Of a DNA stretch of 64,000 nucleotides, positions 16,169 to 23,509 are shown piece after piece; positions within the stretch are counted from its first letter, which is position 1; each line of letters starts with the position of its first letter. The stretch comes from CAZBAF01 sp964490245 (lineage in GTDB: Bacteria; Patescibacteriota; Saccharimonadia; Saccharimonadales; JACDBH01). The translations under genes and the position numbers were made by a program. The stretch covers positions 4,749 to 68,748 of the forward strand of contig CAZBAF010000005.1 of assembly GCA_964490245.1 (NCBI GenBank). Reading direction: 5' to 3'. Below the pieces are notes generated by a model. The model ran no database searches. It had not been told where the DNA came from and saw nothing but the letters and a program-made list of their open reading frames with translations.

Positions 16169-16918
16169 ATGAGATCACAAACCAACACACGCGGATTTGC
16201 CCATCCTTTGCTGCTGCTGGTGGCACTGGTGGGTATTATGGGGCTGATCGGCTTTGCCGGATGCAAGGTTATGACCAAAGAAGATCCGGCTCAGCAAGAG
16301 GTTGCTGCCACATTGCCCGGTCATATTCTAATTAGCGGCAGCGGCGACAGTACCAGCGCCACCGAGGATTCGCCTAGCACCATAACGGTCCGTCGGAGCG
16401 GCAGTGCCGCGGCAGAAGCCAGTCAGCAGCAGGCGGCCGGCAACGCCGCCGGTCAGAGCTTGCCCGAGTCCAAGCAGCTTGAGACAAAATATGATGTCTC
16501 AACACCGACCGGATCGCTGGGTCAGCTGATTTATGACGCAAAGGCCAAGCGGTTCAGTAATGTACTGTACTTTATAACGCCGCGGCTGATGTTCCGGGCT
16601 TATGATGTTGTCAGTGCGCAGAACATCGGTGATTTTGCCGCGCAGTGTCAGTCCAACAGCGCCTGCAAGTCACTGCTCATTACCGATGTATCGGTTGACC
16701 GATCACACCTGGATGAAAGCGAATGTTACGGCGAATCTTATAGTGTCGAATGTAAAAAGATCACCACAAAAGTCACGCTTAAAGACGGCAAGTTTACCAC
16801 GCTGTACTATAAGGCGGTCGGCAATGATATTCATCAGGTAACGATCTACATGCTGCGCTCGCCGGGTGCGCCCAACTGGGTGGTGGACAAGGTGTCGGTG
16901 AACGAGTTTACGCTGTAG
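16169..16918 (+). CDS. Exported, possibly lipid-anchored protein, unknown
   Basis: 249 residues. Hydrophobic segment at about 10-30 ends in GFAGC, close to a lipobox with Cys at about residue 31, so lipoprotein processing is possible. A Ser/Ala/Gln-rich linker (40-105) precedes a globular domain with four cysteines (CQSNSAC and CYGESYSVEC), suited to disulfides outside the cell. AAAAGGGGTAAAAG precedes the ATG. Third gene of the envelope trio. Confidence 0.6.
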   Translation: MRSQTNTRGFAHPLLLLVALVGIMGLIGFAGCKVMTKEDPAQQEVAATLPGHILISGSGDSTSATEDSPSTITVRRSGSAAAEASQQQAAGNAAGQSLPESKQLETKYDVSTPTGSLGQLIYDAKAKRFSNVLYFITPRLMFRAYDVVSAQNIGDFAAQCQSNSACKSLLITDVSVDRSHLDESECYGESYSVECKKITTKVTLKDGKFTTLYYKAVGNDIHQVTIYMLRSPGAPNWVVDKVSVNEFTL

Positions 16919-16966
16919 CCTGCGGTCAGGGCGCCGCTCTTTGCCTTAGTGCCAGGGCGGATAGTC

Positions 16967-16995
16967 TTGACAACAGAGGTGGTTATCTGTAAAAT
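16967..16995 (+). promoter_or_regulatory. Promoter of rpsP
   Basis: TTGACA (16967-16972), exact 17-base spacer, TAAAAT (16990-16995), 41 bases before the rpsP ATG. One of the best sigma-70-type promoters in the window. Confidence 0.7.
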
Positions 16996-17035
16996 AGCCA
17001 TCTGTATTACATAACTAAGAAGGGATGCAGCAGAA

Positions 17036-17464
17036 ATGCTCGTTATTCGTATGCAACGCATCGGCCGCAAGGGCCATGCACAATTCCGCGTTGTCGTTCA
17101 GGACAGTCGCCGGACCCCTACCAGCGGTAAGCTCGTGGCCATGCTTGGCAGCCACAACCCGCACAGCAAACAAACAGTTATCGACAAAGAAAAGGCCCAG
17201 TTCTATCTGGATCATGGCGCGCAGCCAACCAGCCGGACAGCTATGCTGTTAAAGGCTGAGGGTGTTAAGCTGCCTGACTGGGTCAAGATTGATACCGGCA
17301 AGCAGCGGGCTGTGCGCAACGCTGACAAGCGCCGCAGCACCCGACCGGCGGAAGAAGTCGCCGAAGAAACTCCGGCAGAGCCGGCCGAATCAGCCGAAGC
17401 ACCGGCAGAGTCTGAGGCACCGGTTGCCGAAGAGGCGCCAGCTGAAGCCGCTGAAGCAGAATAA
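17036..17464 (+). CDS. rpsP: Ribosomal protein bS16 with an acidic tail
   Basis: 142 residues. The first 85 are a standard bS16 (MLVIRMQRIGRKGHAQFRVVVQD, then LGSHNPHSKQ and YLDHGAQPTSRTAMLLKAEGV). From about residue 98 a long tail follows, made only of Glu, Ala, Pro, Ser and Val in repeats such as EAPAES. The core is a 30S assembly protein; the tail is probably disordered, exposed and specific to this lineage. Second copies are not seen. The KH-domain gene and trmD follow, as in the classic rpsP-rimM-trmD order, but rimM is not present. Confidence 0.95.
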   Translation: MLVIRMQRIGRKGHAQFRVVVQDSRRTPTSGKLVAMLGSHNPHSKQTVIDKEKAQFYLDHGAQPTSRTAMLLKAEGVKLPDWVKIDTGKQRAVRNADKRRSTRPAEEVAEETPAEPAESAEAPAESEAPVAEEAPAEAAEAE

Positions 17465-17559
17465 ACGCGTCGTCTAAAAAACATAAGCATTTTCATTGCC
17501 CCGCCGCTGAGGGTTCTTGTATAATGGACTCAGGAAATTAACACCCAGGGAGACCGTAC

Positions 17560-17982
17560 ATGAGCAACAGTATCGACCAGCAATTCATAGAATATATCGT
17601 TAAGTCCCTAGTCGGAAAACCGGATGAAGTGGTGGTAGAGCGCCGTATCGACGAGAAAGGCGTTTTATTGGAGCTGACTGTTGATCCCGAGGATCTGGGG
17701 CGGGTAATTGGCAAGCGCGGGGCGACTGCACAGTCTTTGCGGACGCTATTGCGGGCTTTGGGCACCAAGAACGATGCCCGTTATAATCTTAAGATTGTTG
17801 ATAACGGCGCACCTGCAGAGGACCGCGGCAACGGAGACGGCTGGGCCAGCAGGCCGGATGCCGCTGATGTATCTGCCGATGATACGGAAGACGCTGCACC
17901 GGATGAAGACAGCGATGATCGCAGTGCGGTTGTGTCCAAGACTCGTAAAGAGCTCGAAGACCTCGACGACCTGGATATTTAG
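17560..17982 (+). CDS. khpA: KH-domain RNA-binding protein (KhpA-like)
   Basis: 140 residues. Residues 1-77 form a single KH domain with the RNA-gripping loop VIGKRGATAQSLRTLLRAL; the partner KhpB binds RNA in firmicutes together with KhpA. After residue 85 comes an acidic, disordered tail rich in Asp/Glu. TATAAT at 17520-17525 and GGGAGA upstream of the ATG point to its own promoter. The position between rpsP and trmD is the usual one for khpA. Confidence 0.9.
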   Translation: MSNSIDQQFIEYIVKSLVGKPDEVVVERRIDEKGVLLELTVDPEDLGRVIGKRGATAQSLRTLLRALGTKNDARYNLKIVDNGAPAEDRGNGDGWASRPDAADVSADDTEDAAPDEDSDDRSAVVSKTRKELEDLDDLDI

Positions 17983-18089
17983 TCTTTTTCCTGGTGGCTG
18001 ATAGTCGGAATGCCCGGTGTGGCGGGGTGTTGTGCATCATAGATGACTTGTAGATGTAAATACAAAACAATGGTATAATATAAAAATCC

Positions 18090-18731
18090 ATGAAAATTCA
18101 AGTCATTACGCTTTTCCCTGAGGTGGTTGCGCCCTATCTTGGCGCCAGCATGCTTTGGAAGGCATCAGACAAGGGCATTGCCGAATACAGTGTCATAGAT
18201 CTGCGTCAGTTTGGTCTCGGTGCGCGCAAGACGGTTGATGATACGCCCTATGGCGGCGGTGACGGCATGCTGCTTAAACCCGAACCGGTAGTGGCGGCTA
18301 TTGAGCACGCCAAAACAATCGACCCGGATGCGCTGGTGCTGCTGCCGACCCCGCGCGGAAAGTTATATAAACAATCCGATGCCAAACGTTTGGCAGGCCT
18401 AAAGCGGGGGCTGATAATCGTCTGTCCGCGCTACGAGGGCTATGACGAGCGTATTACCAATTGGGTGGATGAGCAGATTTGTATTGGCAACTATGTGCTG
18501 ACGGGCGGTGAGCTGCCGGCGCTGACAATTATTGATAGTGTGGTGCGGCTGCTGCCCGGAGTGCTTGGCGGCGAAACATCGGCAGATATAGAATCATTCC
18601 AGGCTGATGACCAGACGGTCGAGTTCCCGCAGTATACCCGCCCGGATGAATTCCGCGGCCATAAAGTACCCGAAGTGCTGCGTAATGGCAATCATGCCGA
18701 AATTGCCAAGTGGCGCAAGGAAAACGTATGA
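18090..18731 (+). CDS. trmD: tRNA (guanine37-N1)-methyltransferase TrmD
   Basis: 213 residues, SPOUT fold. Seen are MKIQVITLFPE, the DDTPYGGGDGMLLKPEP loop, CPRYEGYDERI, and the trefoil-knot AdoMet site IGNYVLTGGELPAL. It methylates G37 of tRNAs reading CNN codons and prevents frameshifting. It is shorter than E. coli TrmD (255), the missing part being the C-terminal helices. The last 13 codons before the stop are duplicated 155 bases downstream (18845-18886). TATAAT near 18074 with little leader. Confidence 0.95.
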   Translation: MKIQVITLFPEVVAPYLGASMLWKASDKGIAEYSVIDLRQFGLGARKTVDDTPYGGGDGMLLKPEPVVAAIEHAKTIDPDALVLLPTPRGKLYKQSDAKRLAGLKRGLIIVCPRYEGYDERITNWVDEQICIGNYVLTGGELPALTIIDSVVRLLPGVLGGETSADIESFQADDQTVEFPQYTRPDEFRGHKVPEVLRNGNHAEIAKWRKENV

Positions 18732-18886
18732 AGTTGAAGACAAGCAGGGACGAAGGGAAAAGAGCAGCCGGAGCGGCGGGCTATGCCCGCGCACCGCGCG
18801 TTGAGAAAAACCGTAGGTTTGTCTCAAACGGCGAAGCCGCTGATAACCACGCCGAAATCGCCAAGTGGCGCAAGGAAAACGTATGA
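18728..18886 (+). mobile_element. Palindromic insert carrying a duplicate of the trmD 3' end
   Basis: Between trmD and the next gene lies a 155-base unit ending in a second copy of the trmD terminal codons (NHAEIAKWRKENV-stop) with two synonymous changes. The unit is itself open from an ATG at 18728 that overlaps the trmD TGA, giving 52 codons that end with the TrmD peptide. It contains hairpins GCGGGC-TAT-GCCCGC (18775-18790) and GTTGAGA...TCTCAAAC (18800-18829). The blocks AGAGCAGCC, GCGCGTTGAGAAA and TGTCTCAAA recur, in reverse orientation, in the insert at typA (44254-44341). Whether the small frame is translated is unknown. No transposase is present, so it resembles Rickettsia palindromic elements in style. 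Confidence 0.6.
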
Positions 18887-19698
18887 GCGAATTCTTTCCC
18901 GGAGATTTATCATCGCACGAATCCCGCTACGATCCACAAGAGTGGCAGAAGGAGTTCAAAGACGTTGTTGAGATAGTCGGTAATGCCCTTGGCAGTTCCG
19001 GGGCAATGTTGGCGAAATATGCCCACATCAGACTAGTTAGTGGCGACGAAGCTTTTTCGCCATTTCCGGATTTTAAGTTCATCGATAATAACGAGATTGA
19101 AGTAACCTGTAATACTGAAGCGTTTGAAGAATGGGAACGCGCAATCGGGCATGTGCCCGGCGTGGGCTACGCTGGTACAAGGCGCCTGTATTTGGCTGCG
19201 GCTGCCGCGCCGGTAGAACTGGCATTTGCAGCCAAGACAGCCAATGTTGAGCGTAATTTCGTTTCGCGTAGCCGGTCGATGAGGCGGTCCAAAGAAATAA
19301 TGGAGAAACTCGATACAAAAGAAGAGCTCCTGCATCGGGCGTGGATTCTCGAATCAGAGCACGGTTTCGTGGGTGCGAGGGAAGCCATAGAATCGAACCT
19401 AAATGAAAGGCAAGTAGTAGAACTTAACTTGCTGCGCTACGGTCTTGGCGTTGCCTTCTATGCGCTGGAAATCGAACCAGAGTTGCAAGCGGATATAACA
19501 GAAGCTTTTAGGCAGACTCTGAAGGCAGAGCTGGAGAATTATGAAGAGACATTAATGGAATTCATGATTGCATTTGCCCAGAGATATCCTTATGACGATA
19601 TTGTTGAGAAGTACAAAACAGCCAAAAGAAACGCTTTTCCAGAGTTTCTGTTCGCGGGTACTATTCCGTTGGGCTACGATGGTGGCGCCAGCCGTTGA
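18883..19698 (+). CDS. Unknown soluble protein
   Basis: 271 residues from the ATG at 18883, which overlaps the TGA of the duplicated trmD end (ATGA); the original gene order was thus probably trmD overlapping this gene. No signal peptide or membrane segment; mostly helical after residue 100 with an Arg-rich patch (FVSRSRSMRRSKEIM). It may be a phage- or plasmid-like hypothetical, but I recognise no family. Confidence 0.6.
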   Translation: MSEFFPGDLSSHESRYDPQEWQKEFKDVVEIVGNALGSSGAMLAKYAHIRLVSGDEAFSPFPDFKFIDNNEIEVTCNTEAFEEWERAIGHVPGVGYAGTRRLYLAAAAAPVELAFAAKTANVERNFVSRSRSMRRSKEIMEKLDTKEELLHRAWILESEHGFVGAREAIESNLNERQVVELNLLRYGLGVAFYALEIEPELQADITEAFRQTLKAELENYEETLMEFMIAFAQRYPYDDIVEKYKTAKRNAFPEFLFAGTIPLGYDGGASR

Positions 19699-19700
19699 GA

Positions 19701-20744
19701 TTATTTTGACGACATATCGGCAAGGACTTTTTCGTAAGCTGCTACGTATTGCTCGGACATAATCTTGTAATTAAACTTTTCGCGGAAGCTTCTAGCCACT
19801 ATGGCACGGTCGAGCTTGAAACATTCCTCTAACCGGTGGAAGCCTTCCATAAAATCTTCAACCAGTATGCCCGTCTTGCTGTCTTTAATAAGTTCTGGTA
19901 GTGCGCCGCGGGCGATGGCTAGCGTTGGTGTGCCGCAATATGCGGCCTCTAACACATTTAGTCCAAAAGGTTCCCGGAAGGTGGTGGGGTGCAGATTGCA
20001 CTTTGCGTTGCTGAGCAGCTTTATCTTTTCCTCGAATCCGAGCTCGCCCAAGTATTCTACGAGCGGATGTTTGAAGTAGGGCTCGATTTCTTTCTTGAAG
20101 TATTCTTCGCCCTTGAAGTCTATTTTCCCAGCCAGTTTGATCTTTATTTTTGCTGCCAGCGCTAGTTGGATGGCAAGATGAGGGTTTTTGTCCCGATCGA
20201 ACCGGCCCAAGAAACAGACATAATTTTTTGGCTTGGCCACAAAGGGGAATTTATTCGGATCCTCACCGTTATATACATTGGCAACATAATTCAGCGAAGG
20301 AAATGATTTTTGCTGGTTGTGTGAGATTGATATATAGGGCAAAGCTTTTCGCTTGACGTAATACCCGATCTGTCCGAACTCAAAAGGATTATGCAGTGTG
20401 GTGAGGTTTGGGAAGTCCCGGAATCCCCACATGTCAAAACCGTGCGAATGGATAATGTCAATGCGGGGCAGAAGCTCTCGCAATTTGTGGGCGATTACTT
20501 TGTTGATCCGTTTCAGGGCAGCTTCGTATGCGGGCACTTCGCTGCTGGTACGAGGGAAAAAGAGGTGGGTTTTTGCAATGGGGATAATTTCGCAATCAAT
20601 AGTAGAGTCCGCCGTTCCAAGCAGTATGGGTTCATGCCCCATTTCCTTGAGTCCGGTGATAAGATGATAAATTACTTGTTCGGTACCACCATATTTGACT
20701 GGTGGAATAGGTAAGCAAGGCGCAGCTACAACACCGACACGCAC
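19701..20744 (-). CDS. Glycosyltransferase family 4
   Basis: 347 residues from a GTG at 20744 with AGGAGTTA upstream. GT-B fold: the N-terminal domain starts MRVGVVAAPCLPIPPVKYGGTEQVIYHL, typical of GT4 enzymes; the C-terminal domain has VCFLGRFDRDKNPHLAIQLA, the nucleotide-sugar site, and the EPFGLNVLEAAYCGTPTLAI glutamate motif. It transfers a sugar to an unknown acceptor. It is followed downstream on the same strand by nothing close; upstream on the same strand lies the glucosidase at 20832-22364, so the two may act together on a glucan or glycoside. Confidence 0.9.
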   Translation of the reverse strand: MRVGVVAAPCLPIPPVKYGGTEQVIYHLITGLKEMGHEPILLGTADSTIDCEIIPIAKTHLFFPRTSSEVPAYEAALKRINKVIAHKLRELLPRIDIIHSHGFDMWGFRDFPNLTTLHNPFEFGQIGYYVKRKALPYISISHNQQKSFPSLNYVANVYNGEDPNKFPFVAKPKNYVCFLGRFDRDKNPHLAIQLALAAKIKIKLAGKIDFKGEEYFKKEIEPYFKHPLVEYLGELGFEEKIKLLSNAKCNLHPTTFREPFGLNVLEAAYCGTPTLAIARGALPELIKDSKTGILVEDFMEGFHRLEECFKLDRAIVARSFREKFNYKIMSEQYVAAYEKVLADMSSK

Positions 20745-20831
20745 ACACTAACTCCTCTGTCACACATAAAGTGATATATACTACTATACTATACCACGGC
20801 AGGCCCGTGTGAATTATGCGGTGAAGTTGGC

Positions 20832-22364
20832 CTATTTATTCTTCTCTTGGCGGTTGAGGCGGTAGTGGTAAGTGGGGTAGCGTGAGCCTAATGTAAATGG
20901 ATTGATGTATACATTTACCCGCGGCATTACGGCAAGCATTTTTGCTTCTAGCTGTTTTGTCCACGCTTGCCGCTGGCCGCGGTTTTTTGGCAGCAAGTCT
21001 ACCCGCAGCGGTTTCGAGAGGATTGCCATTATCGCCGAGACAGTCCATGCCTGAATACGCTCTGGTTTGTTGGTGCTATTGACTTCTATAACATTCCCGT
21101 GGGAATGCTTAACTGGTTGCTTGGTGAGAACCCGGCCGTTTTTGTCCACGAACACAAATTCTTGGTAATGCCGGCTCTTGAGGAACACGTTCAATAGGCG
21201 GCTCTCCAGTTGTGCCGCCAGCTTTGGAAAGCCCTGGCGTCTTAAACCTTTGGCGATGTCGTATGTTTCTTTGGGCCAAGATACGAAGGATCCATGATAA
21301 TCCCAGTGGCCAACAAGATCTGCGGCTTCCAATGAGCGGCTGCGGATACCTGCACGGGTAAGAAAGTTACTACTTAGTATGTGCTCCACAATTCCCGTAA
21401 CATACAGCTTCTTGTCTTTTTGGGGCAGACCGTCAAAGAAACCAGTATCCAAGAGTGCGGCCGGGTTGGCGGTAGTGGTCTGGATAATGCGTAGCTTTCC
21501 GTCTGGTCCATAATCGGTACCGAGTGCAAAGTAATTAGCTTCGGGTTGCCAAAGCAATTCTATCGTCCGGTCACGGACTTTTTGCGCGGCGGCCTGGTAA
21601 TCTTCTGCTTTTTCGGGGAACAATTTAGCTGCGGTTTGCAGGGCATCGTATGTCAGGCCCTGCACCTCGATTGATGCGATAGGTGCGTTGTGATTCACGG
21701 GCTGTTTATCGGCGTGGATGTAGAATTCGTCAGAATCTTTCCATACTTGATTGAGTATGCTGTGCGGGTTTTGGTGTTGGAACTCTAATAAGCCAGAACG
21801 GGATTCTGCAAGGCGGGAGAAAAGCCAATCTACCGAAGCTTGGGCGGCTTCGGCCATGGTGTAGCCCATTCCGTCGTAGCGGATGACAAGGCTTTGCAAG
21901 ATACGCTTACCGTATAAGTCTACATAACAGCCAAGTGTTCTTAGGAATTGCGGTGTGGCATCAATGGATCCGTAGTATCTTAGCTCGTCGTCGGTGCCGC
22001 CCCATTTGTCGCTGAGCTCTTTGAATATTTTGCGAGAGGCGTCATTGATTGGCTTTTTATCTACCAAAGTAGTACGGTATTCGTGGATTATTTTTCCTGG
22101 TTCTTCCTCGTTATCTTTGCGGTTTTCGGCTCCTTGCAAACTGGCAAGCGTCATAAGGATATTGCGGGCCAGCCGCGGTTTGATCCGCATAAGATCCTCG
22201 GCAACTTCTAGCGAGTCGCGGCCAAAAACTGCTCCTTTGTACAAAATATCAGAGCTAGCATAGACGCCTAGACCGGACTTAGAAGTGACACTCCGAAGGG
22301 CAAGGGTAGGTATAACTAACGCATTCTCTGGCTGTGTTAAGCCGGCAATAATCGCTTTGACCAT
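20832..22364 (-). CDS. Amylo-alpha-1,6-glucosidase-like glycoside hydrolase
   Basis: 510 residues from the ATG at 22364. The segment FGRDSLEVAEDLM near the N terminus is the acidic motif of the glycogen-debranching (alpha/alpha)6 barrel; DATPQFLRTLGCYVDL, VQGLTYDALQTAAKLFP and GHWDYHGSFVSWPKETYDIAKGL are further barrel loops with conserved Asp/Trp. Such enzymes remove alpha-1,6 or other glucosyl units. The upstream in-frame start at 22418 is less likely because TATAAT (22376-22371 on the minus strand) is six bases before the chosen ATG. Pairs with the GT4 gene downstream. Confidence 0.78.
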   Translation of the reverse strand: MVKAIIAGLTQPENALVIPTLALRSVTSKSGLGVYASSDILYKGAVFGRDSLEVAEDLMRIKPRLARNILMTLASLQGAENRKDNEEEPGKIIHEYRTTLVDKKPINDASRKIFKELSDKWGGTDDELRYYGSIDATPQFLRTLGCYVDLYGKRILQSLVIRYDGMGYTMAEAAQASVDWLFSRLAESRSGLLEFQHQNPHSILNQVWKDSDEFYIHADKQPVNHNAPIASIEVQGLTYDALQTAAKLFPEKAEDYQAAAQKVRDRTIELLWQPEANYFALGTDYGPDGKLRIIQTTTANPAALLDTGFFDGLPQKDKKLYVTGIVEHILSSNFLTRAGIRSRSLEAADLVGHWDYHGSFVSWPKETYDIAKGLRRQGFPKLAAQLESRLLNVFLKSRHYQEFVFVDKNGRVLTKQPVKHSHGNVIEVNSTNKPERIQAWTVSAIMAILSKPLRVDLLPKNRGQRQAWTKQLEAKMLAVMPRVNVYINPFTLGSRYPTYHYRLNRQEKNK

Positions 22365-22461
22365 AAGGGCATTATACCTCTCTAAAGTTTTTGTAAAAGT
22401 TAAACGGGGCTCTACCAAGAAACGCCGTTATCTGTTAAAATAGGGCAGTTCCAAAAAATAC

Positions 22462-22609
22462 TGGGGATTGGCCATTCGCTGGCTAGCGAAGGTAAGGCAA
22501 CGGTGAGAACTGCCAGTGGCAGTTTGGAAACGAACCTTCTCTTGAGAACTTGTTTTCAAAGTTGAAGTTCGGGGGTCGCGGAACGTGACTCTAGGTCCCG
22601 TGATCGGGG
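22462..22609 (+). pseudogene. Broken tRNA-Gln copy interrupted by hairpins
   Basis: Pieces of tRNA-Gln appear in order: acceptor and D arm start (22462-22474), D arm remainder (22491-22503) and anticodon 3' arm plus variable region (22593-22609). They match the intact tRNA-Gln at 22757. A 16-base hairpin TTCGCT-GGCT-AGCGAA (22475-22490) replaces part of the D loop and an 88-base three-hairpin unit occupies the anticodon loop. The T arm and acceptor 3' strand are not found intact. It cannot fold as a tRNA unless the inserts are removed. Confidence 0.65.
22505..22590 (+). repeat. Three-hairpin element, copy a
   Basis: Hairpin 1 AACTGCC-AGT-GGCAGTT (22508-22524), hairpin 2 a 39-base stem with TTGAGAAC/GTTTTCAA at its tip (22532-22570), hairpin 3 GTCGC-ggaac-GTGAC (22575-22589). 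Copy b at 22611-22697 has the same order, spacing and hairpin 3 but differs in the stems of hairpins 1 and 2 with matched changes on both arms. Conservation is thus of structure rather than sequence. Confidence 0.7.
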
Positions 22610-22610
22610 A

Positions 22611-22697
22611 GAGACATGCCACTGGCATGTCGCAAGGACATCAACTCTTGAGAACTATGTTCTCAAAGATGTTGTGTCGGGGTCGCAGGATGTGACG
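22611..22697 (+). repeat. Three-hairpin element, copy b
   Basis: Hairpin 1 GACATGCC-ACT-GGCATGTC (22613-22631), hairpin 2 from 22637 to 22678 with TTGAGAAC-TAT-GTTCTCAA at its tip, hairpin 3 GTCGC-aggat-GTGAC (22682-22696). Tandem and diverged partner of copy a. It is followed by a T-arm-like hairpin GGGTTCGAACCC near 22718-22729 and then by the intact tRNA-Gln. Confidence 0.7.
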
Positions 22698-22756
22698 GCG
22701 GAACGTCGGTCGAATCCGGGTTCGAACCCTTTGTATGTTAAAATCAGAGTAATTAT

Positions 22757-22830
22757 TGGGGATTGGCCAAGTGGTAAGGCAACGGGTTCTGGTCCCGTGA
22801 TCGGGGGTTCGAATCCCTCATCCCCAGCCA
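22757..22830 (+). tRNA. tRNA-Gln (CTG), CCA encoded
   Basis: Acceptor TGGGGAT pairs with ATCCCCA; anticodon stem ACGGG/CCCGT with loop TTCTGGT gives anticodon CTG; T arm GGGGG-TTCGAAT-CCCTC; discriminator G and encoded CCA at 22828-22830. The 3' end is the attachment-like site of the island at 22825-25610, and the region upstream is a damaged second copy. Confidence 0.93.
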
Positions 22831-22843
22831 AGCATAAGCACTA

Positions 22844-22876
22844 TGAAAGACTTCCATCAGAGAAGTCTTTTTGTTT
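22844..22876 (+). terminator. Terminator after tRNA-Gln
   Basis: AAAGACTT (22846-22853) pairs with AAGTCTTT (22863-22870), followed by TTTTG. Variants of the same hairpin follow the other two island repeats. Confidence 0.75.
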
Positions 22877-22890
22877 GTTATGATAATCCT

Positions 22891-23370
22891 ATGTCTTATT
22901 CTCAAAAATATTGTTTAGTCTCATTTATTAACCCAATTGGTACTAATACCGAGTTTGATATGACTGATTGGCCATTACACGTTACATTGGCTGATGTGTT
23001 TGCAATAGATCTTCGCAAAACCAAAATTGAAGCTAAGCTAGAAAAACTATTATCAAGCCATCATCCAATTAAAACGCTTGCAGGTATTGAAGCTACTCTA
23101 GGAACCACGGAAGTAATCTTGTTAGATAAAACCAAGGAGCTTGATGCTCTACATTCTAGTACGGTTGATCTACTTGAGGATAACGGTGCACAATTTAATA
23201 CTCCGGAATTCACAAGAGGGGGATTTGTGCCTCATTGCACCATTCAGAAGGTGGAGAGGCTACTTATGGGTGATGAAGTGATTATTAGAAACATAGCACT
23301 CGTTGATATGTTCCCTAATGAAAATTGGCAGCAAAGAAAGATCATTAACATATTCAGATTACAGGATTAG
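22891..23370 (+). CDS. 2H phosphoesterase (2'-5' RNA ligase-like)
   Basis: 159 residues from the ATG at 22891 (an upstream in-frame ATG at 22843 lies inside the tRNA terminator). The two HxT/S catalytic motifs of the 2H superfamily are present: HVTLAD at about residue 30 and HCTIQK at about 117. Such enzymes hydrolyse 2',3'-cyclic phosphates or 2'-5' linkages in RNA and tRNA fragments, or degrade cyclic or 2'-5' oligoadenylate signals. AT-rich codon use marks it as part of the island. GATAAT ends three bases before the ATG. Confidence 0.78.
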   Translation: MSYSQKYCLVSFINPIGTNTEFDMTDWPLHVTLADVFAIDLRKTKIEAKLEKLLSSHHPIKTLAGIEATLGTTEVILLDKTKELDALHSSTVDLLEDNGAQFNTPEFTRGGFVPHCTIQKVERLLMGDEVIIRNIALVDMFPNENWQQRKIINIFRLQD

Positions 23371-23394
23371 GCTTAAACTCTGTGATATAGATAG

Positions 23395-23480
23395 AGTTGC
23401 GAAGTACGTCACGTAACCCCAGCCAGCAGCAAATTGAACTAATAGGTTCGAATGAAAGACTTCTTCGGAAGTCTTTTTTA
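23395..23480 (+). repeat. Second island repeat with terminator
   Basis: Holds the 16-base repeat also found at 25592-25607, a copy of the tRNA-Gln terminal CCCCAGCCA, a T-loop-like GGTTCGAAT, and the terminator AAAGACTT-CTTCGG-AAGTCTTTTTT (23455-23474). It separates the first and second island genes. Confidence 0.65.
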
Positions 23481-23509
23481 TTTGATTGACATAGGTTACA
23501 TTACTTCAT

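Noticed and set aside
22505..22697. Self-splicing introns in tRNA-Gln, or integron attC sites
   Set aside because: The units are too short and lack group I core elements, and there is no integron-type integrase or the usual RYYYAAC/GTTRRRY boxes in the right places. A hairpin element explains the data better.
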